From positions 100,313 to 164,312 of the forward strand of contig JBASRE010000014.1 in assembly GCA_049273695.1 (NCBI GenBank): a DNA stretch of 64,000 nucleotides, written 5' to 3'. The first letter of the stretch is position 1. The number at the start of each line of letters is the position of its first letter. The DNA is from UBA11740 sp049273695 (GTDB lineage Bacteria; Acidobacteriota; Blastocatellia; Pyrinomonadales; Pyrinomonadaceae). The position numbers and the translations under genes were made by a program. Positions 48,711 through 57,989 of the stretch are shown in pieces. A model generated the notes under the pieces. That model worked only from the letters and a program-made list of their open reading frames with translations, was not told the origin of the DNA and made no database searches.

Positions 48711-49138
48711 CAAATTGTTGTCGTTGCCATTTAAGCACACGAGTTGGTTCTTGTCAGAACCCGACGCGATCAATTATTCAACCCGGTTGATTCGAACCAC
48801 ACTAAGGCATATCCGGCGACACTTCGTTGATTCGGTGCAGCAGAAATGCGCTCTCTCCCTAGATCAACGTCAATGACTTGAAGAAGCGCACACACGCCCA
48901 TGCTTCTGCAGCTTCAAGTCTCACAGCGTACGAGGTTGCGCGCTTGCGGGTCTTCGCATCCTTTTCACACGGGTAAAGCTAACACTTTCCTGATTTCAGT
49001 TCGCAAGTAATTGTTCTTGCTATTGACAGTAGTCTGAGTTAATTTTTCGCCGTTCTCAGCTTCCGACCCAAGTTAGAGTCCGCCGCGCGCGGCAGTTTCC
49101 GAAAGAATCCAGCATATGTGGTTTGGTAGGGAGTTAAC
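48711..49138. other. Divergent intergenic region, pcrA and sigma-CHAT operon
   Basis: The 428 bases must hold promoters for both directions. TTGACA at 49023-49028 is a perfect -35 hexamer but I see no good -10 at the right spacing. GCCGCGCGCGGC near 49081-49093 is a short palindrome just upstream of the sigma gene. No gene is evident. Confidence 0.4.
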
Positions 49139-49711
49139 TTGGATTTCTCACAAGGGGATTTCGAAGAGTTACTAAGCTGGTTGGATCCTAACGACCGCGA
49201 GTCAGCGGGACGGAAATATCTGTCTATTCATGAGGGCCTGACGAGGATTTTCGTGAGAGAGGGGTTCGCGCGGGCCGAGGATTTTACCGACGAGGTGATC
49301 ACCCGGGTAATCAAACGCTTACCGGATATCAGAACAAACTATGTCGGCGAGCCAGCGCGCTATTTTTGGGGTGTTCTGAGGAATGTCCGGCGCGAGATCA
49401 TTCGGCCGAAGGAAATCGCCACCGATGAGATCCCGGTCGCGTCAATCAGAATTACGAACAAGAGTGATGAGTATGAATGCCTGATGCGGTGCCTTCAATT
49501 CTTGGACGCCAGGAAACGTGACTTGATCCTTGATTACCACGTCTACGAAGGTCACGACAAAATTGAGACTCACAGAACCATGTCTGAGGAACTGGGTATT
49601 ACCGAAAACGCCTTACGTGGGCGAGCCCATCGCATCAGGTTCGATCTGGAGGAGTGCGTACGCAAATGCGTTCAGAGTTTAAGGAAAACAAAATCGTTGC
49701 CGGAGGCATAG
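49139..49711 (+). CDS. ECF-like sigma factor of the CHAT operon
   Basis: The 190-residue protein shows a sigma region 2 (YFWGVLRNVRREII, after EPAR) and a region 4-like helix-turn-helix (HRTMSEELGITENALRGRAH, RIRFDLEECV). It starts at TTG 49139 behind AGGGAG. It probably transcribes this operon itself. The next gene lies 33 bases downstream and encodes a membrane TPR-CHAT protein whose N-terminal ~110 residues could act as an anti-sigma domain. Sigma-CHAT pairing is recurrent in Acidobacteriota; that the first gene senses or is released by the second is an inference. Confidence 0.8.
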   Translation: MDFSQGDFEELLSWLDPNDRESAGRKYLSIHEGLTRIFVREGFARAEDFTDEVITRVIKRLPDIRTNYVGEPARYFWGVLRNVRREIIRPKEIATDEIPVASIRITNKSDEYECLMRCLQFLDARKRDLILDYHVYEGHDKIETHRTMSEELGITENALRGRAHRIRFDLEECVRKCVQSLRKTKSLPEA

Positions 49712-49744
49712 TAAATAGCGTTGCCCTAACTCGGAGCGTCTACC

Positions 49745-52700
49745 ATGGCCCGAGCAGATAAAGAAAGCATTACCGAGTATCTGCTCGGTCGGCTGACCGA
49801 CGCAGAGGGTGAGCAGGTCGAACTGCGCCTGCTCACCGATCCGGAGTTCGCTGATGAATACGACATTGTCGTAAACGAAATCACCGATGACTACGTTGCG
49901 GGTAAGTTTGAAGGCGAAGATCTAAAGCAGGTTGAGGAGTATTTCTTCAAATCGCCTGAGCGAAGGAACAAACTTAGATTTGCGCTGGCGCTGAAACTGC
50001 GAAAGTCCGAGATCCCTTCATTGCGGGAACACAAGAGGACTGACGACGACGCTACTGTACGTCGTCCCAACGCGATAAATCTTGTGTGGTGGCAGCAGGT
50101 GTTCAGATCGTACCGACCTTACCTGGCGATTGCCGCAGCCATCTGGCTGGTGGTGGGCGGCTATTTCTTCTTGCGCAAAATAACCATTCAGTCTGACCTC
50201 GACAAGGGGCTGGTGGCGCTGCGCACGGCCTTTAAGGACGAGCGGCCAACTGAGGCGCGTCTCGCGGATTTCGACTACGCCCCGGTTCCAAACCAACGCG
50301 GCGCTCCCCCGAAAATCAATTACGTCAAACGTGACTTCGCGGCCAGTCTCCTGCTAAAAGAGGTTAACGAACATCCCAGCGCTGCTTCTCACCACGCACT
50401 CGGTCAGTACTACCTGGCTAATCGAGAATTTGACAAGGCAATTGACCAGCTTGAGCAAGCAGTGGCGTTGGACGCAAACAATCCAAAGATCCATAGCGAC
50501 TTGGGAGCGGCGTGGCTAGAGAAGGGTAAACGGGATCTTGAAACGGCTCGGATCGATCCGAGCAGCGCATCGGCAGGTCACGCGGTAATGGAACTTGCCA
50601 AGAGCCTTGAGTATCTCAATCGGGCCGGGAGTCTTCCAGAAGCACTTTTCAATCGCGCGCTCTATCACCAGTACATGAGATTGAGTGTGGACGAAGAGGC
50701 GGATTGGCGTGAGTATCTCAAGAAAGATCCAAACTCTCAATGGGCTGCGGAAGCCAGGCAGCGGCTCAAATTCCTTGAGGAGCAACGAAAACAAATATCG
50801 GAAAGTAAAGAGCAAAAACTCGAGCGTTTTCGCGACAGTTTTCGGATCGGTGACGATGCCGGCGCCTGGGAGCTGTTGAGCAGTTATCACAACAGGAGTG
50901 GCAATCTTATCGTCGAGCAGTTGCTGGACAGCTATCTGGCCGCCGAGGCCCGTGGCGCGCACGACGAGGCGAAAGCAGAACTCTCGGCGCTGATCTACAG
51001 CGGAAATTTGTCGCAGCAGAAGGTTGGTGACTCATTTTTCTCTGACCTCGTTCAATCTTATGTGCGAGGCCGTCCGAACCAGAAGACTCAAGTCGCGCAA
51101 GCCCGGGCGTTGATGAAGGCTGGGCATGAAGGATGGGGAGAAGCCAAAGTTCAAGACTCGCTTGAAACATTCAAGCAGGCCAGGCAGTTGTTTGAGCAGG
51201 CCGGGGATGACTCTGAATCGATTGTCGCCGACTACTGGATTAGCTTTTGTTACTACCGGCTCAACAACCAGCCGGCGGGTCTCGCTATTCTGGAACCGCT
51301 TGTTCTGCGCATCGAGAATAATCGTTATCTTTGGATGCTAAGTCGATTGTTCTATTTGAAGTCCTTGATTCATTTCAAGCTTAACGAGCATTCCCGCGCC
51401 ATCGACTCGGCAAATCGGGCCGGTGACTTGGCTCGCCAAGCGAATGATAAGGTTGGGTTGATAAATGCTTTCGACTCACTCATGGAGTTTCATCGTTACC
51501 TGGGTGACTACCAAAGCGCCCTTCATTATGCCCAACAAGGTTTCGGTATTGTCGATTCCATTGCTTTGGATCCGGTCCAAGGCGCCAGGCATTACGGGTT
51601 GCTAGCCATAGCTTTTGCCTCGGCCGATCTGTTTGCCGCGTCTGCCGACTCTCAGCACCTAGCCCTGGAGTACGCTCTTCAAAGTGGCCGGAGCGCGGCT
51701 ATTTCCGCCAATTATTCCTTTCTCGGACTCACACAATGGAAACTAGGTAATTATCGGGAGGCTCTTCGGAATTCTCAACGGGCTTATGACACGGCGAAGG
51801 CTCACGCGGGTGGATCGGACGATCAAAATCTGATGGCTTACGCGAGCTTACAGATGGCTAATGCGGCGCGGCTGTCAGGTGAATTTGATCTGGCGATCGC
51901 GAATTACACTCGAGCCATTGAGATTTATACCGCGTTGGCAATGCCGACGCATCTTTACCAAGCGCACAAAGGGCGACTCCTGTGCTATCGAGCGGTCAAG
52001 AACGACGCGCTCGCCAAAAATGAAGTGTCAACGGCGATCAAACTGGTCGAGAGCTACCGAAACCAGGTGTTCGAAGAAAATACGAGAGAAAGATTCTTCG
52101 ACACTGAACAAACTGTCTATGACACGGCGATCGAGTTCGAGTATTCACAAGGGAACTTCGAGCAAGCTTTCCAGTACTCGGAGGATTCGCGCGGTCGCTC
52201 TCTTCTCGACCTCATTAATCGCGATACGCGCAACTTAAAGACCGATCGCGAACTGACTTTGGTGTTCGAGTCCTTAGCGAAGCCGTTGAGAGTTAGCGAG
52301 ATTCAATCGCGCTTGCCGGTCGAAGTGCAAGTGGCCCAATACGCTGTGTTGGAAGACAAACTGCTCATTTGGTTGATTTCGCGAGACCGGCGCTTAGAGT
52401 GTTTCAGCCGCGCAATCAGCGCGAATGAGTTGACGGAAAAAATCCGCAGCTATCTGACCGTCATAAGCAAAAGGCCCGGCGTGTCCGAACAAACCGTTGA
52501 AACTGCCGCGCGGGAATTGTTTGACCTCTTAATCGATCCAATAACATCTCGATTAGATTCTAGTCGACAACTCCTAATCGTGCCCGACAAGGTGCTGAAC
52601 CTGTTGCAGTTCGCCGCGCTCAAGTCGCCTGCAGGACGATATTTGATCCAGGACTATGTCCTCCAGATCTCGCCGAGTTCTACGATTTTCATATTGTGCT

Positions 52701-53362
52701 CGGAAATGGCAAAGCTCAAAGAATCGCGTTCTCAAGAGGTTGTCCTTAGCGTCGGGAATCCCACATTTGATCGTGCTGAAAATCCACAATTGCAAGATCT
52801 GCCGGCGGCGACGCGAGAAGCCAATGAAGTTGCAAAGCTGTATGGTTCGCCAAACCCGTTGATCGAAGCCAGGGCGACCGCCACGGCCGCCGGAAGGGCG
52901 ATGGAAAAATCCGATGTAATTCATCTGGCGCTCCACTCAGTGCTCGACGAGCGATTTCCCTTGCGGTCAAAACTACTGTTTGCCAAAGCAAAGCCGCCAG
53001 TGCCCGAGGTCCTATCAGCATCTGACATTTATCTGATGGACCTTTCACGCTCGCGCTTGGTTGTGCTCTCGGCATGCCAGACTGGCGCCGAACGGTATTA
53101 CAAGGGAGAGGGCATGATCAGTCTCGCGCGACCCTTTATCGCCGCGCGCGTTCCCTTGGTAGTCGCCACCATGTGGCCTGTCGATTCCGATTCCACGGCG
53201 GAGTTGATGATCAGTTTTCACCAGAACCGAGTGCAAAAGATCTCGACCGCCCAAGCATTGGCAAAAGCTCAACGAGAGATGCTGCTTAGCCAGGACTCCC
53301 GCCATCGGCAGCCGTACTACTGGGCTCCTTTTACCGTCATAGGTGGGTTTGCGAAGTTCTGA
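49745..53362 (+). CDS. Membrane-anchored TPR protein with C-terminal CHAT protease
   Basis: The 1205-residue protein has a cytoplasmic N-terminal region of about 120 residues (ITEYLLGRLTDAEGEQVELR), one membrane helix near 122-142 (PYLAIAAAIWLVVGGYFFL), TPR repeats from about 190 to 800 (ASHHALGQYYLANREFDKAI, ALRNSQRAYDTAKAHAGG) and a CHAT domain in the last ~320 residues. The caspase-like dyad is intact: His1064 in HLALHSV and Cys1111 in VLSACQTG. The N-terminal part resembles anti-sigma regions of sigma-linked CHAT proteins but lacks a Zn-binding His/Cys set. Proteolysis is likely, its substrate unknown. Confidence 0.88.
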   Translation: MARADKESITEYLLGRLTDAEGEQVELRLLTDPEFADEYDIVVNEITDDYVAGKFEGEDLKQVEEYFFKSPERRNKLRFALALKLRKSEIPSLREHKRTDDDATVRRPNAINLVWWQQVFRSYRPYLAIAAAIWLVVGGYFFLRKITIQSDLDKGLVALRTAFKDERPTEARLADFDYAPVPNQRGAPPKINYVKRDFAASLLLKEVNEHPSAASHHALGQYYLANREFDKAIDQLEQAVALDANNPKIHSDLGAAWLEKGKRDLETARIDPSSASAGHAVMELAKSLEYLNRAGSLPEALFNRALYHQYMRLSVDEEADWREYLKKDPNSQWAAEARQRLKFLEEQRKQISESKEQKLERFRDSFRIGDDAGAWELLSSYHNRSGNLIVEQLLDSYLAAEARGAHDEAKAELSALIYSGNLSQQKVGDSFFSDLVQSYVRGRPNQKTQVAQARALMKAGHEGWGEAKVQDSLETFKQARQLFEQAGDDSESIVADYWISFCYYRLNNQPAGLAILEPLVLRIENNRYLWMLSRLFYLKSLIHFKLNEHSRAIDSANRAGDLARQANDKVGLINAFDSLMEFHRYLGDYQSALHYAQQGFGIVDSIALDPVQGARHYGLLAIAFASADLFAASADSQHLALEYALQSGRSAAISANYSFLGLTQWKLGNYREALRNSQRAYDTAKAHAGGSDDQNLMAYASLQMANAARLSGEFDLAIANYTRAIEIYTALAMPTHLYQAHKGRLLCYRAVKNDALAKNEVSTAIKLVESYRNQVFEENTRERFFDTEQTVYDTAIEFEYSQGNFEQAFQYSEDSRGRSLLDLINRDTRNLKTDRELTLVFESLAKPLRVSEIQSRLPVEVQVAQYAVLEDKLLIWLISRDRRLECFSRAISANELTEKIRSYLTVISKRPGVSEQTVETAARELFDLLIDPITSRLDSSRQLLIVPDKVLNLLQFAALKSPAGRYLIQDYVLQISPSSTIFILCSEMAKLKESRSQEVVLSVGNPTFDRAENPQLQDLPAATREANEVAKLYGSPNPLIEARATATAAGRAMEKSDVIHLALHSVLDERFPLRSKLLFAKAKPPVPEVLSASDIYLMDLSRSRLVVLSACQTGAERYYKGEGMISLARPFIAARVPLVVATMWPVDSDSTAELMISFHQNRVQKISTAQALAKAQREMLLSQDSRHRQPYYWAPFTVIGGFAKF

Positions 53363-53400
53363 AGAAGCTGCTGAACACCGTGCCTCTCTGTGTCAGGACA

Positions 53401-53422
53401 ACCGGCCGGTTTTTTTTAATCC
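53401..53422 (+). terminator. Weak terminator-like palindrome after the CHAT gene
   Basis: AACCGGCCGGTT followed by a run of eight T bases. The palindrome leaves only a 4-bp stem if a loop is allowed, so termination would be partial and read-through into the next gene is expected. Confidence 0.3.
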
Positions 53423-53502
53423 GTCGCCCTAACATTTTTGGGCCAATAGGCCATACAGGTTAAAGAGCAGTCGGTTATCTCAAGAGTGAAGGAGAACTTG
53501 TC

Positions 53503-54363
53503 ATGTCAGCTACGATTGTTTTTAGGGGATTGATGGTGTTCCACAAAATGGGGAATGTGATGGACATCGGATTTCTTAGAGCACCTGGACATGTGCCACG
53601 AATTCTCACGATGAAGAACGGTGTGTTGGCCGGTGTGTTCGACCTGCGCCGGAGGCCCGAGTTGGATCGAGAAACCGACTGGAGATTGGTTGTGGACAAC
53701 CCGCTTCAGCCGACGGCAGAACCCTACCGTCCAGGAGGGGCTCAGTTCGATCGAAAGACTCAGACGGATTTGAAAGACTTTCGATTCATCGCGGACTTCG
53801 AAGCTGGCGACTTACACGGCAGAGATCTAAGCAACGAACTGATTACCCGCCCAGGCCCACCGCCACAGGGCGTCAGGCTGATATTGAAGGTTTCGAACGG
53901 CCTCTTTTACACCAGACTGCTGTCACCTTTCTTAAACCGTAAAAGAGTGCATCCGCTGCCTGAGGTGGTTGAGCCCTACGGACCGGCCGCCGCCGCCACA
54001 GGTTGCGACATAATGTTCAATGCCGGCTCAGTCAAACTCCGAGCCGGGGGGCCAACAGGCGCCATCGCTTTCGACTTCAACGAAGGAGTGGAGAGCAACA
54101 CGATCTATGAGATCTCGAATTCTCCTCCCGACGTTATTCCCGATCCCCTGAATCCCCCAGGGCATCCCCCAGGACATCCCCCAAGTCATCCACCGGGAGG
54201 ACACTTTCACATGTATTACGGTCTTTTGTTTCGGCCGAACCCGTTACAAAGGTTTGATCTCGTCCCTAGCGATGATCCTCATCCAGGGCCGGATCCCGCT
54301 CTCTGCGGAGTCGGCGGCGTTGGCAGTAGAACGATTCCTTTAGGGACAGATCCTGATGAATGA
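53503..54363 (+). CDS. Unknown-family protein between CHAT and S8 protease genes
   Basis: The 286-residue protein begins SATIVFRGLMVFHKMGN with an AAGGAG site at 53489. It is beta-rich (DFRFIADFEAGDLHGRDL, RLILKVSNGLFYTRLLSP), has no signal peptide or membrane helix, and carries a short Pro-Gly-His repeat (PPGHPPGHPPSHPPGG, about residues 219-234) before its end. I recall similar unnamed proteins near CHAT genes in other bacteria but cannot name a family. Its place between two predicted proteases suggests a substrate, effector or regulator. Function is unknown. Confidence 0.6.
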   Translation: MSATIVFRGLMVFHKMGNVMDIGFLRAPGHVPRILTMKNGVLAGVFDLRRRPELDRETDWRLVVDNPLQPTAEPYRPGGAQFDRKTQTDLKDFRFIADFEAGDLHGRDLSNELITRPGPPPQGVRLILKVSNGLFYTRLLSPFLNRKRVHPLPEVVEPYGPAAAATGCDIMFNAGSVKLRAGGPTGAIAFDFNEGVESNTIYEISNSPPDVIPDPLNPPGHPPGHPPSHPPGGHFHMYYGLLFRPNPLQRFDLVPSDDPHPGPDPALCGVGGVGSRTIPLGTDPDE

Positions 54364-54377
54364 GGCCCTTCGGGGAG

Positions 54378-54405
54378 ACCGGGCCAAAGCATAGCCTTGG
54401 CCCGG
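54378..54405 (+). promoter_or_regulatory. 10-bp hairpin between the unknown gene and the S8 protease gene
   Basis: ACCGGGCCAA and TTGGCCCGGT form a perfect stem around a 9-base loop. No T run follows, so it is not a standard terminator; it could be an attenuator, an RNA-processing site or a protein-binding site. Confidence 0.5.
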
Positions 54406-54485
54406 TTCGAACACAGCTTACCACCGGCGATCGCCCCGTTTTACGTTGATCTAATCTGAATTCCAGGCAACTTCCTACGACCGAT

Positions 54486-55976
54486 ATGAACGACGAACAG
54501 CGAGACTCTCGAGCCTCATCACCAGAGGAAAAACCAGGACTGGGCCTCTTTGAAAGCCCGTTCTTCTCTAGCGACTCAGGGGCTACGTCCGATGACCGTA
54601 TAGGAGCTGCGTCCGATGACCGTATCTGGGTGCCTGGCGTAATCGACGTTGAGTTTAAGGAAACCGACAGATCCGGCCTTAAGACCTGGAACTTTTTCGG
54701 ACCTGATGAGCGCACAGACTTTTCCGAGGCATGGTCTGATGAACTTAAGCAGTTGCTCGAACAGAACGAGATGGAGACGTGGAAACCTTCTTTCTCGCTG
54801 CGCTACGAGGGGTCAGAAAAGTCGACCGAGTCAGCACTCGATTTTTACGAAAGGAGCGGACGTTATAGGTTCGTTACCTTCACTTTTCCGCGGGACACCG
54901 AAATCGTGGCGCTCGCTGATCAACTACAAGCCCTTCCTGAGATCGTTCGCGCAGCACCCGAGCCCCGGCTAGCGCCGCCATCTCCGCTGACTGAGCCACT
55001 CATGGGAGCTAGCGGTCAAGTGAGTAGCGTTTCCGGCTCTGGTGGCACTCTTGAAACCCAGTGGTACATCTTTCGTTGCAATATTGAACAGGCTTGGACG
55101 AAAACAAATGCTTCAGGCGAAAAGCTTTCGGGCAAGGGTGTCGTCATCGCCGACATTGATTGGGGGTTCAACCCTTACCATATCGATCTTCAACCTCAAA
55201 TCAAGCTGCGCCGAAATACTATCGAAAACACCGAAGTGGTAACGCATGGCAACGTCCTCAACCACGGGACGGCGGTCCTTGGACTCGCGGGAGCGGAGGT
55301 TAATGGGATTGGAATAGCAGGAATTGCCCACAAAGCAAGTCTATGGGCAATTCAAGCTGGCGCCGATTTCATAGTTGACAACGACCTATGGGTTTCGGCG
55401 ATCGAGTTTGTTCGCGATCAGCCCACCAAAGGGCGGAAGGTCATCGTGTTGGAAGCTCAAACTCTTTCCGGTAGAAACGTCGAGTCGAGCATCCGAGTAA
55501 ATAAAAGCATAGTGGACGCGATCCACACGGGGGTTGTGGTCTGCGTGCCGGCCGGAAATGGCGGCGGTGACGCCGGAATCGGAGATGATGGAAAGCCAAT
55601 TCTGCCGACTGGATCGATTCTTGTGGGAGCCACTAGATACGACGCCAGCGCCAATCTCCGGGGCTTAAGCAACGTAGGATGTCGGATTGTGGTTTATGCT
55701 CCCGGAGACGAAAGGCATGACGTTACTTGCGACAGCGTAGATACCGGGGCGTTTACAAATTACTTCGGCGGGACATCCAGCGCCGTGGCGAAGGTTGCCG
55801 GCGTTGTCGCGTTGATGCTGGAAATGAATCCCGAGCTCAGGCATGAGCAGGTGCGTGACATCCTAGCTCGATCTCAGATACCTGTTGTCGACTATTCGTC
55901 CAATCAAGTTGGCGTGCTCCTCGACGCAGCGCAAGCGGTGTGTGAAGCCGGCCAGCTTGCCGGGCGTCCGTGTTGA
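54486..55976 (+). CDS. Subtilisin-like (S8) serine protease, no signal peptide
   Basis: The 496-residue protein has an N-terminal region of about 195 residues, then an S8 domain with the triad Asp225 (ADIDWGFN), His260 (NHGTAVLG) and Ser431 (GGTSSAVAKVAG), and the oxyanion Asn in VPAGNG. The usual Pro after GTSxA is replaced by Lys. There is no signal peptide, so it acts in the cytoplasm, unlike most subtilisins. The N-terminal region may be an inhibitory prodomain; it contains a duplicated DDRIG/DDRIW element. It is the fourth gene of the sigma-CHAT block, 122 bases from the previous gene. Confidence 0.88.
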   Translation: MNDEQRDSRASSPEEKPGLGLFESPFFSSDSGATSDDRIGAASDDRIWVPGVIDVEFKETDRSGLKTWNFFGPDERTDFSEAWSDELKQLLEQNEMETWKPSFSLRYEGSEKSTESALDFYERSGRYRFVTFTFPRDTEIVALADQLQALPEIVRAAPEPRLAPPSPLTEPLMGASGQVSSVSGSGGTLETQWYIFRCNIEQAWTKTNASGEKLSGKGVVIADIDWGFNPYHIDLQPQIKLRRNTIENTEVVTHGNVLNHGTAVLGLAGAEVNGIGIAGIAHKASLWAIQAGADFIVDNDLWVSAIEFVRDQPTKGRKVIVLEAQTLSGRNVESSIRVNKSIVDAIHTGVVVCVPAGNGGGDAGIGDDGKPILPTGSILVGATRYDASANLRGLSNVGCRIVVYAPGDERHDVTCDSVDTGAFTNYFGGTSSAVAKVAGVVALMLEMNPELRHEQVRDILARSQIPVVDYSSNQVGVLLDAAQAVCEAGQLAGRPC

Positions 55977-56119
55977 ACTTTCTGACTCATACTTCTTGCG
56001 CGACAACAGCCTCTCGGGGAAAAACCTGGATTGACTCTGACCCGACATTACCGATTCAACTTTTGAACTGGCTCGCTGAATTTCGGTTCAAATTGATCGC
56101 CGTTACGTATTTCGTCGGC

Positions 56120-56695
56120 CTACCTCAACGGCTTCGAAGTGCGAACCGCTTCACGTAATTCTCTAAACAGCTTCACAAGTTCCGGCAACTGATAATTCGC
56201 ATTCAAGCCACTCGGATTCGGCAAGACCCAGACGCGCGCGGCGTGAATTCTTTCCAGCTGCTCGCCGATCTGGGCCTTAGGTTTTGCGAACGCGTCGCGG
56301 TAGGCGCCGACGCCGAGAATCGCCACGACCTGCGGGCTATATCGTTTTACCTTCGCTGCCAACGCGCGTCCGCCGGCAATGAAATCTTCTCTCGTCAGCT
56401 CGGCTGCCGTGGCTGTTGCATGCGGTACGACGTTGCTAATTCCGATTCCGCGTTCGAGTAGTTCGCGCTCTTCAAACGGCGAGACCAAACGATCGGTGAA
56501 GCCCGATTTGAATAGAGCCGGCCAGAACCGGTTGCCGGGCCGCGCGAAGTGATGACCGACTGCAGCCGTGTAAAGCCCCGGATTTATTCCACAAAACAGC
56601 ACTTTTAGATTCGGCCCGATCACGTCCGGGACTTTCTTCCCGGCCGCTTCGACGAGTTGCTGCTTGGTTGGCTTGAACGGTTTGGTGACCGCCAT
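56120..56695 (-). CDS. mug: G:T/U mismatch-specific uracil-DNA glycosylase
   Basis: The 191-residue protein removes uracil or thymine opposite guanine in base-excision repair. It shows CGINPGLYTAAVGHHFARPG with the catalytic Asn and NRFWPALFKSG, and the second motif LPNPSGLNANY. Length and motifs match Mug. It is divergent from the ligase gene, with 42 bases between starts, in a DNA repair cluster that also holds lexA. The unusual 22-base N-terminal extension is common. Confidence 0.93.
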   Translation of the reverse strand: MAVTKPFKPTKQQLVEAAGKKVPDVIGPNLKVLFCGINPGLYTAAVGHHFARPGNRFWPALFKSGFTDRLVSPFEERELLERGIGISNVVPHATATAAELTREDFIAGGRALAAKVKRYSPQVVAILGVGAYRDAFAKPKAQIGEQLERIHAARVWVLPNPSGLNANYQLPELVKLFRELREAVRTSKPLR

Positions 56696-56737
56696 GGTTG
56701 GCTCTTAGACTAACACGCGGACTTCATCGTCAACGTT

Positions 56738-57784
56738 ATGCCGGCCAGAAAATCCACCACCAAGAGTCGGGACGCTATCTGCTCGGCCGCGCGCAAGGCG
56801 CGGATGCCGGAAATCATTCATCCAATGCTGGCGACTTTGGTTGATGAGCCATTCTCCGATCCAGAATGGATTTTTGAAACGAAGTGGGATGGGTTTCGAT
56901 CTGTTTGCTTCGTGAGCAAGGGAAAAGCGCGATTCGTTTCGCGCAATCAAATCGAGATGACGCCGCAATATCCCGAGCTGGTAAACATACCGAAGCAGAT
57001 CGCTGCCAAAGAAGCGATTCTGGATGGCGAGATAGTTGCGCTCGACGAACACGGTCGGCCACAGTTTCAATTACTTCAGAACAAGCTGCGCATAAGAAGT
57101 GGCAGTTATGCCAAAGCGCGGACAGCGCAGCTTGTCTATTTCGCGTTCGATCTGCTGCACCTGGATGGCTACGACTTGATGGGTTGCCCCGTCGTTGAGC
57201 GGAAAGCAAGGCTCGAGCAGATCCTGCGTCCGGCGACCTTCATAAAATATTCCGACCACGTTGAAGTTGAAGGCGAAGCTTTCTTTCAAGAGATCGCAAA
57301 GTTTCGCCTCGAGGGCATGATCGCAAAACGCGCGGCGAGTAAGTACGCGCAGAAGCGCACGTCAGACTGGCTCAAAGTAAAAACAGTTCAGCGGTCAGAG
57401 GTCGTTGTCGGCGGTTTCACGCAACCGCGCGGTGCGCGTTCGTATTTCGGTTCGCTGGTTATGGGACTATATCGTGAGGGCAAACTTCACTATGTGGCTC
57501 ATGTAGGCGGTGGATTCAACGAACAGAAGCTCCGCGAGATTAGTAAACTCCTTCAGCCGCTTAAAACTGATAAGTGTCCGTTTGTGGAGAAGCCCAAGAC
57601 AAACGAACCTGTGCAATGGGTGAAGCCGAAGCTGGTTGCGGAGGTGAAGTTTTCTGAGTGGACGGCTGACGAGCGAATGCGTCATCCGGTCTTCGTCGGG
57701 TTACGCGAAGACAAGAAGCCTCAGGATTGTAAGTTCGAATTCGAACGCGACACGGATCAAACGGTTAAGAAGCGCCGTCGGTAG
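56738..57784 (+). CDS. ATP-dependent DNA ligase (LigD ligase domain only)
   Basis: The 348-residue protein is the LigD-type ligase without nuclease or polymerase domains. The adenylation motif KWDG has catalytic Lys49 (FETKWDGFR); further motifs are ILDGEIVALDEHG, FAFDLLHLDG, EGMIAKRAASKYAQKRTSDW and LKVKTV, followed by an OB-fold (VVVGGFTQPRGARSYFGSLV). It seals nicks in non-homologous end joining or other repair. Ku is not seen in this window. Grouping with mug and lexA supports a repair role. Confidence 0.93.
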   Translation: MPARKSTTKSRDAICSAARKARMPEIIHPMLATLVDEPFSDPEWIFETKWDGFRSVCFVSKGKARFVSRNQIEMTPQYPELVNIPKQIAAKEAILDGEIVALDEHGRPQFQLLQNKLRIRSGSYAKARTAQLVYFAFDLLHLDGYDLMGCPVVERKARLEQILRPATFIKYSDHVEVEGEAFFQEIAKFRLEGMIAKRAASKYAQKRTSDWLKVKTVQRSEVVVGGFTQPRGARSYFGSLVMGLYREGKLHYVAHVGGGFNEQKLREISKLLQPLKTDKCPFVEKPKTNEPVQWVKPKLVAEVKFSEWTADERMRHPVFVGLREDKKPQDCKFEFERDTDQTVKKRRR

Positions 57785-57797
57785 GGAGTTACGCAAA

Positions 57798-57923
57798 CTA
57801 CTTTTTTCGCCACCACAATTTGATTACGCCACAGCCGAGCGCCATCCAACCGAGCGCCATGACAGCTTGCAGGATCTGGGCGCCCTGAATTAGGGACTCG
57901 TGATGGAGAAGCGTGAGAATCAT
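57798..57923 (-). CDS. Small hydrophobic protein next to lexA, tentative
   Basis: A 41-residue frame from ATG 57923: a hydrophilic start (ILTLLHHESLIQG) then a hydrophobic helix (QAVMALGWMALGCGVIKLWW) with basic end RKK. It lies 66 bases downstream of lexA on the same strand. Small SOS-linked membrane toxins such as TisB have this character, but no LexA box is visible and the ribosome-binding site is weak. It may be non-coding. Confidence 0.3.
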   Translation of the reverse strand: MILTLLHHESLIQGAQILQAVMALGWMALGCGVIKLWWRKK

Positions 57924-57989
57924 TTTCCAGAGACAGACGCGAGAGTGCGGAAAACTCGCTGCTTTTTCAGGCTTTTCATGAAATTCAGC

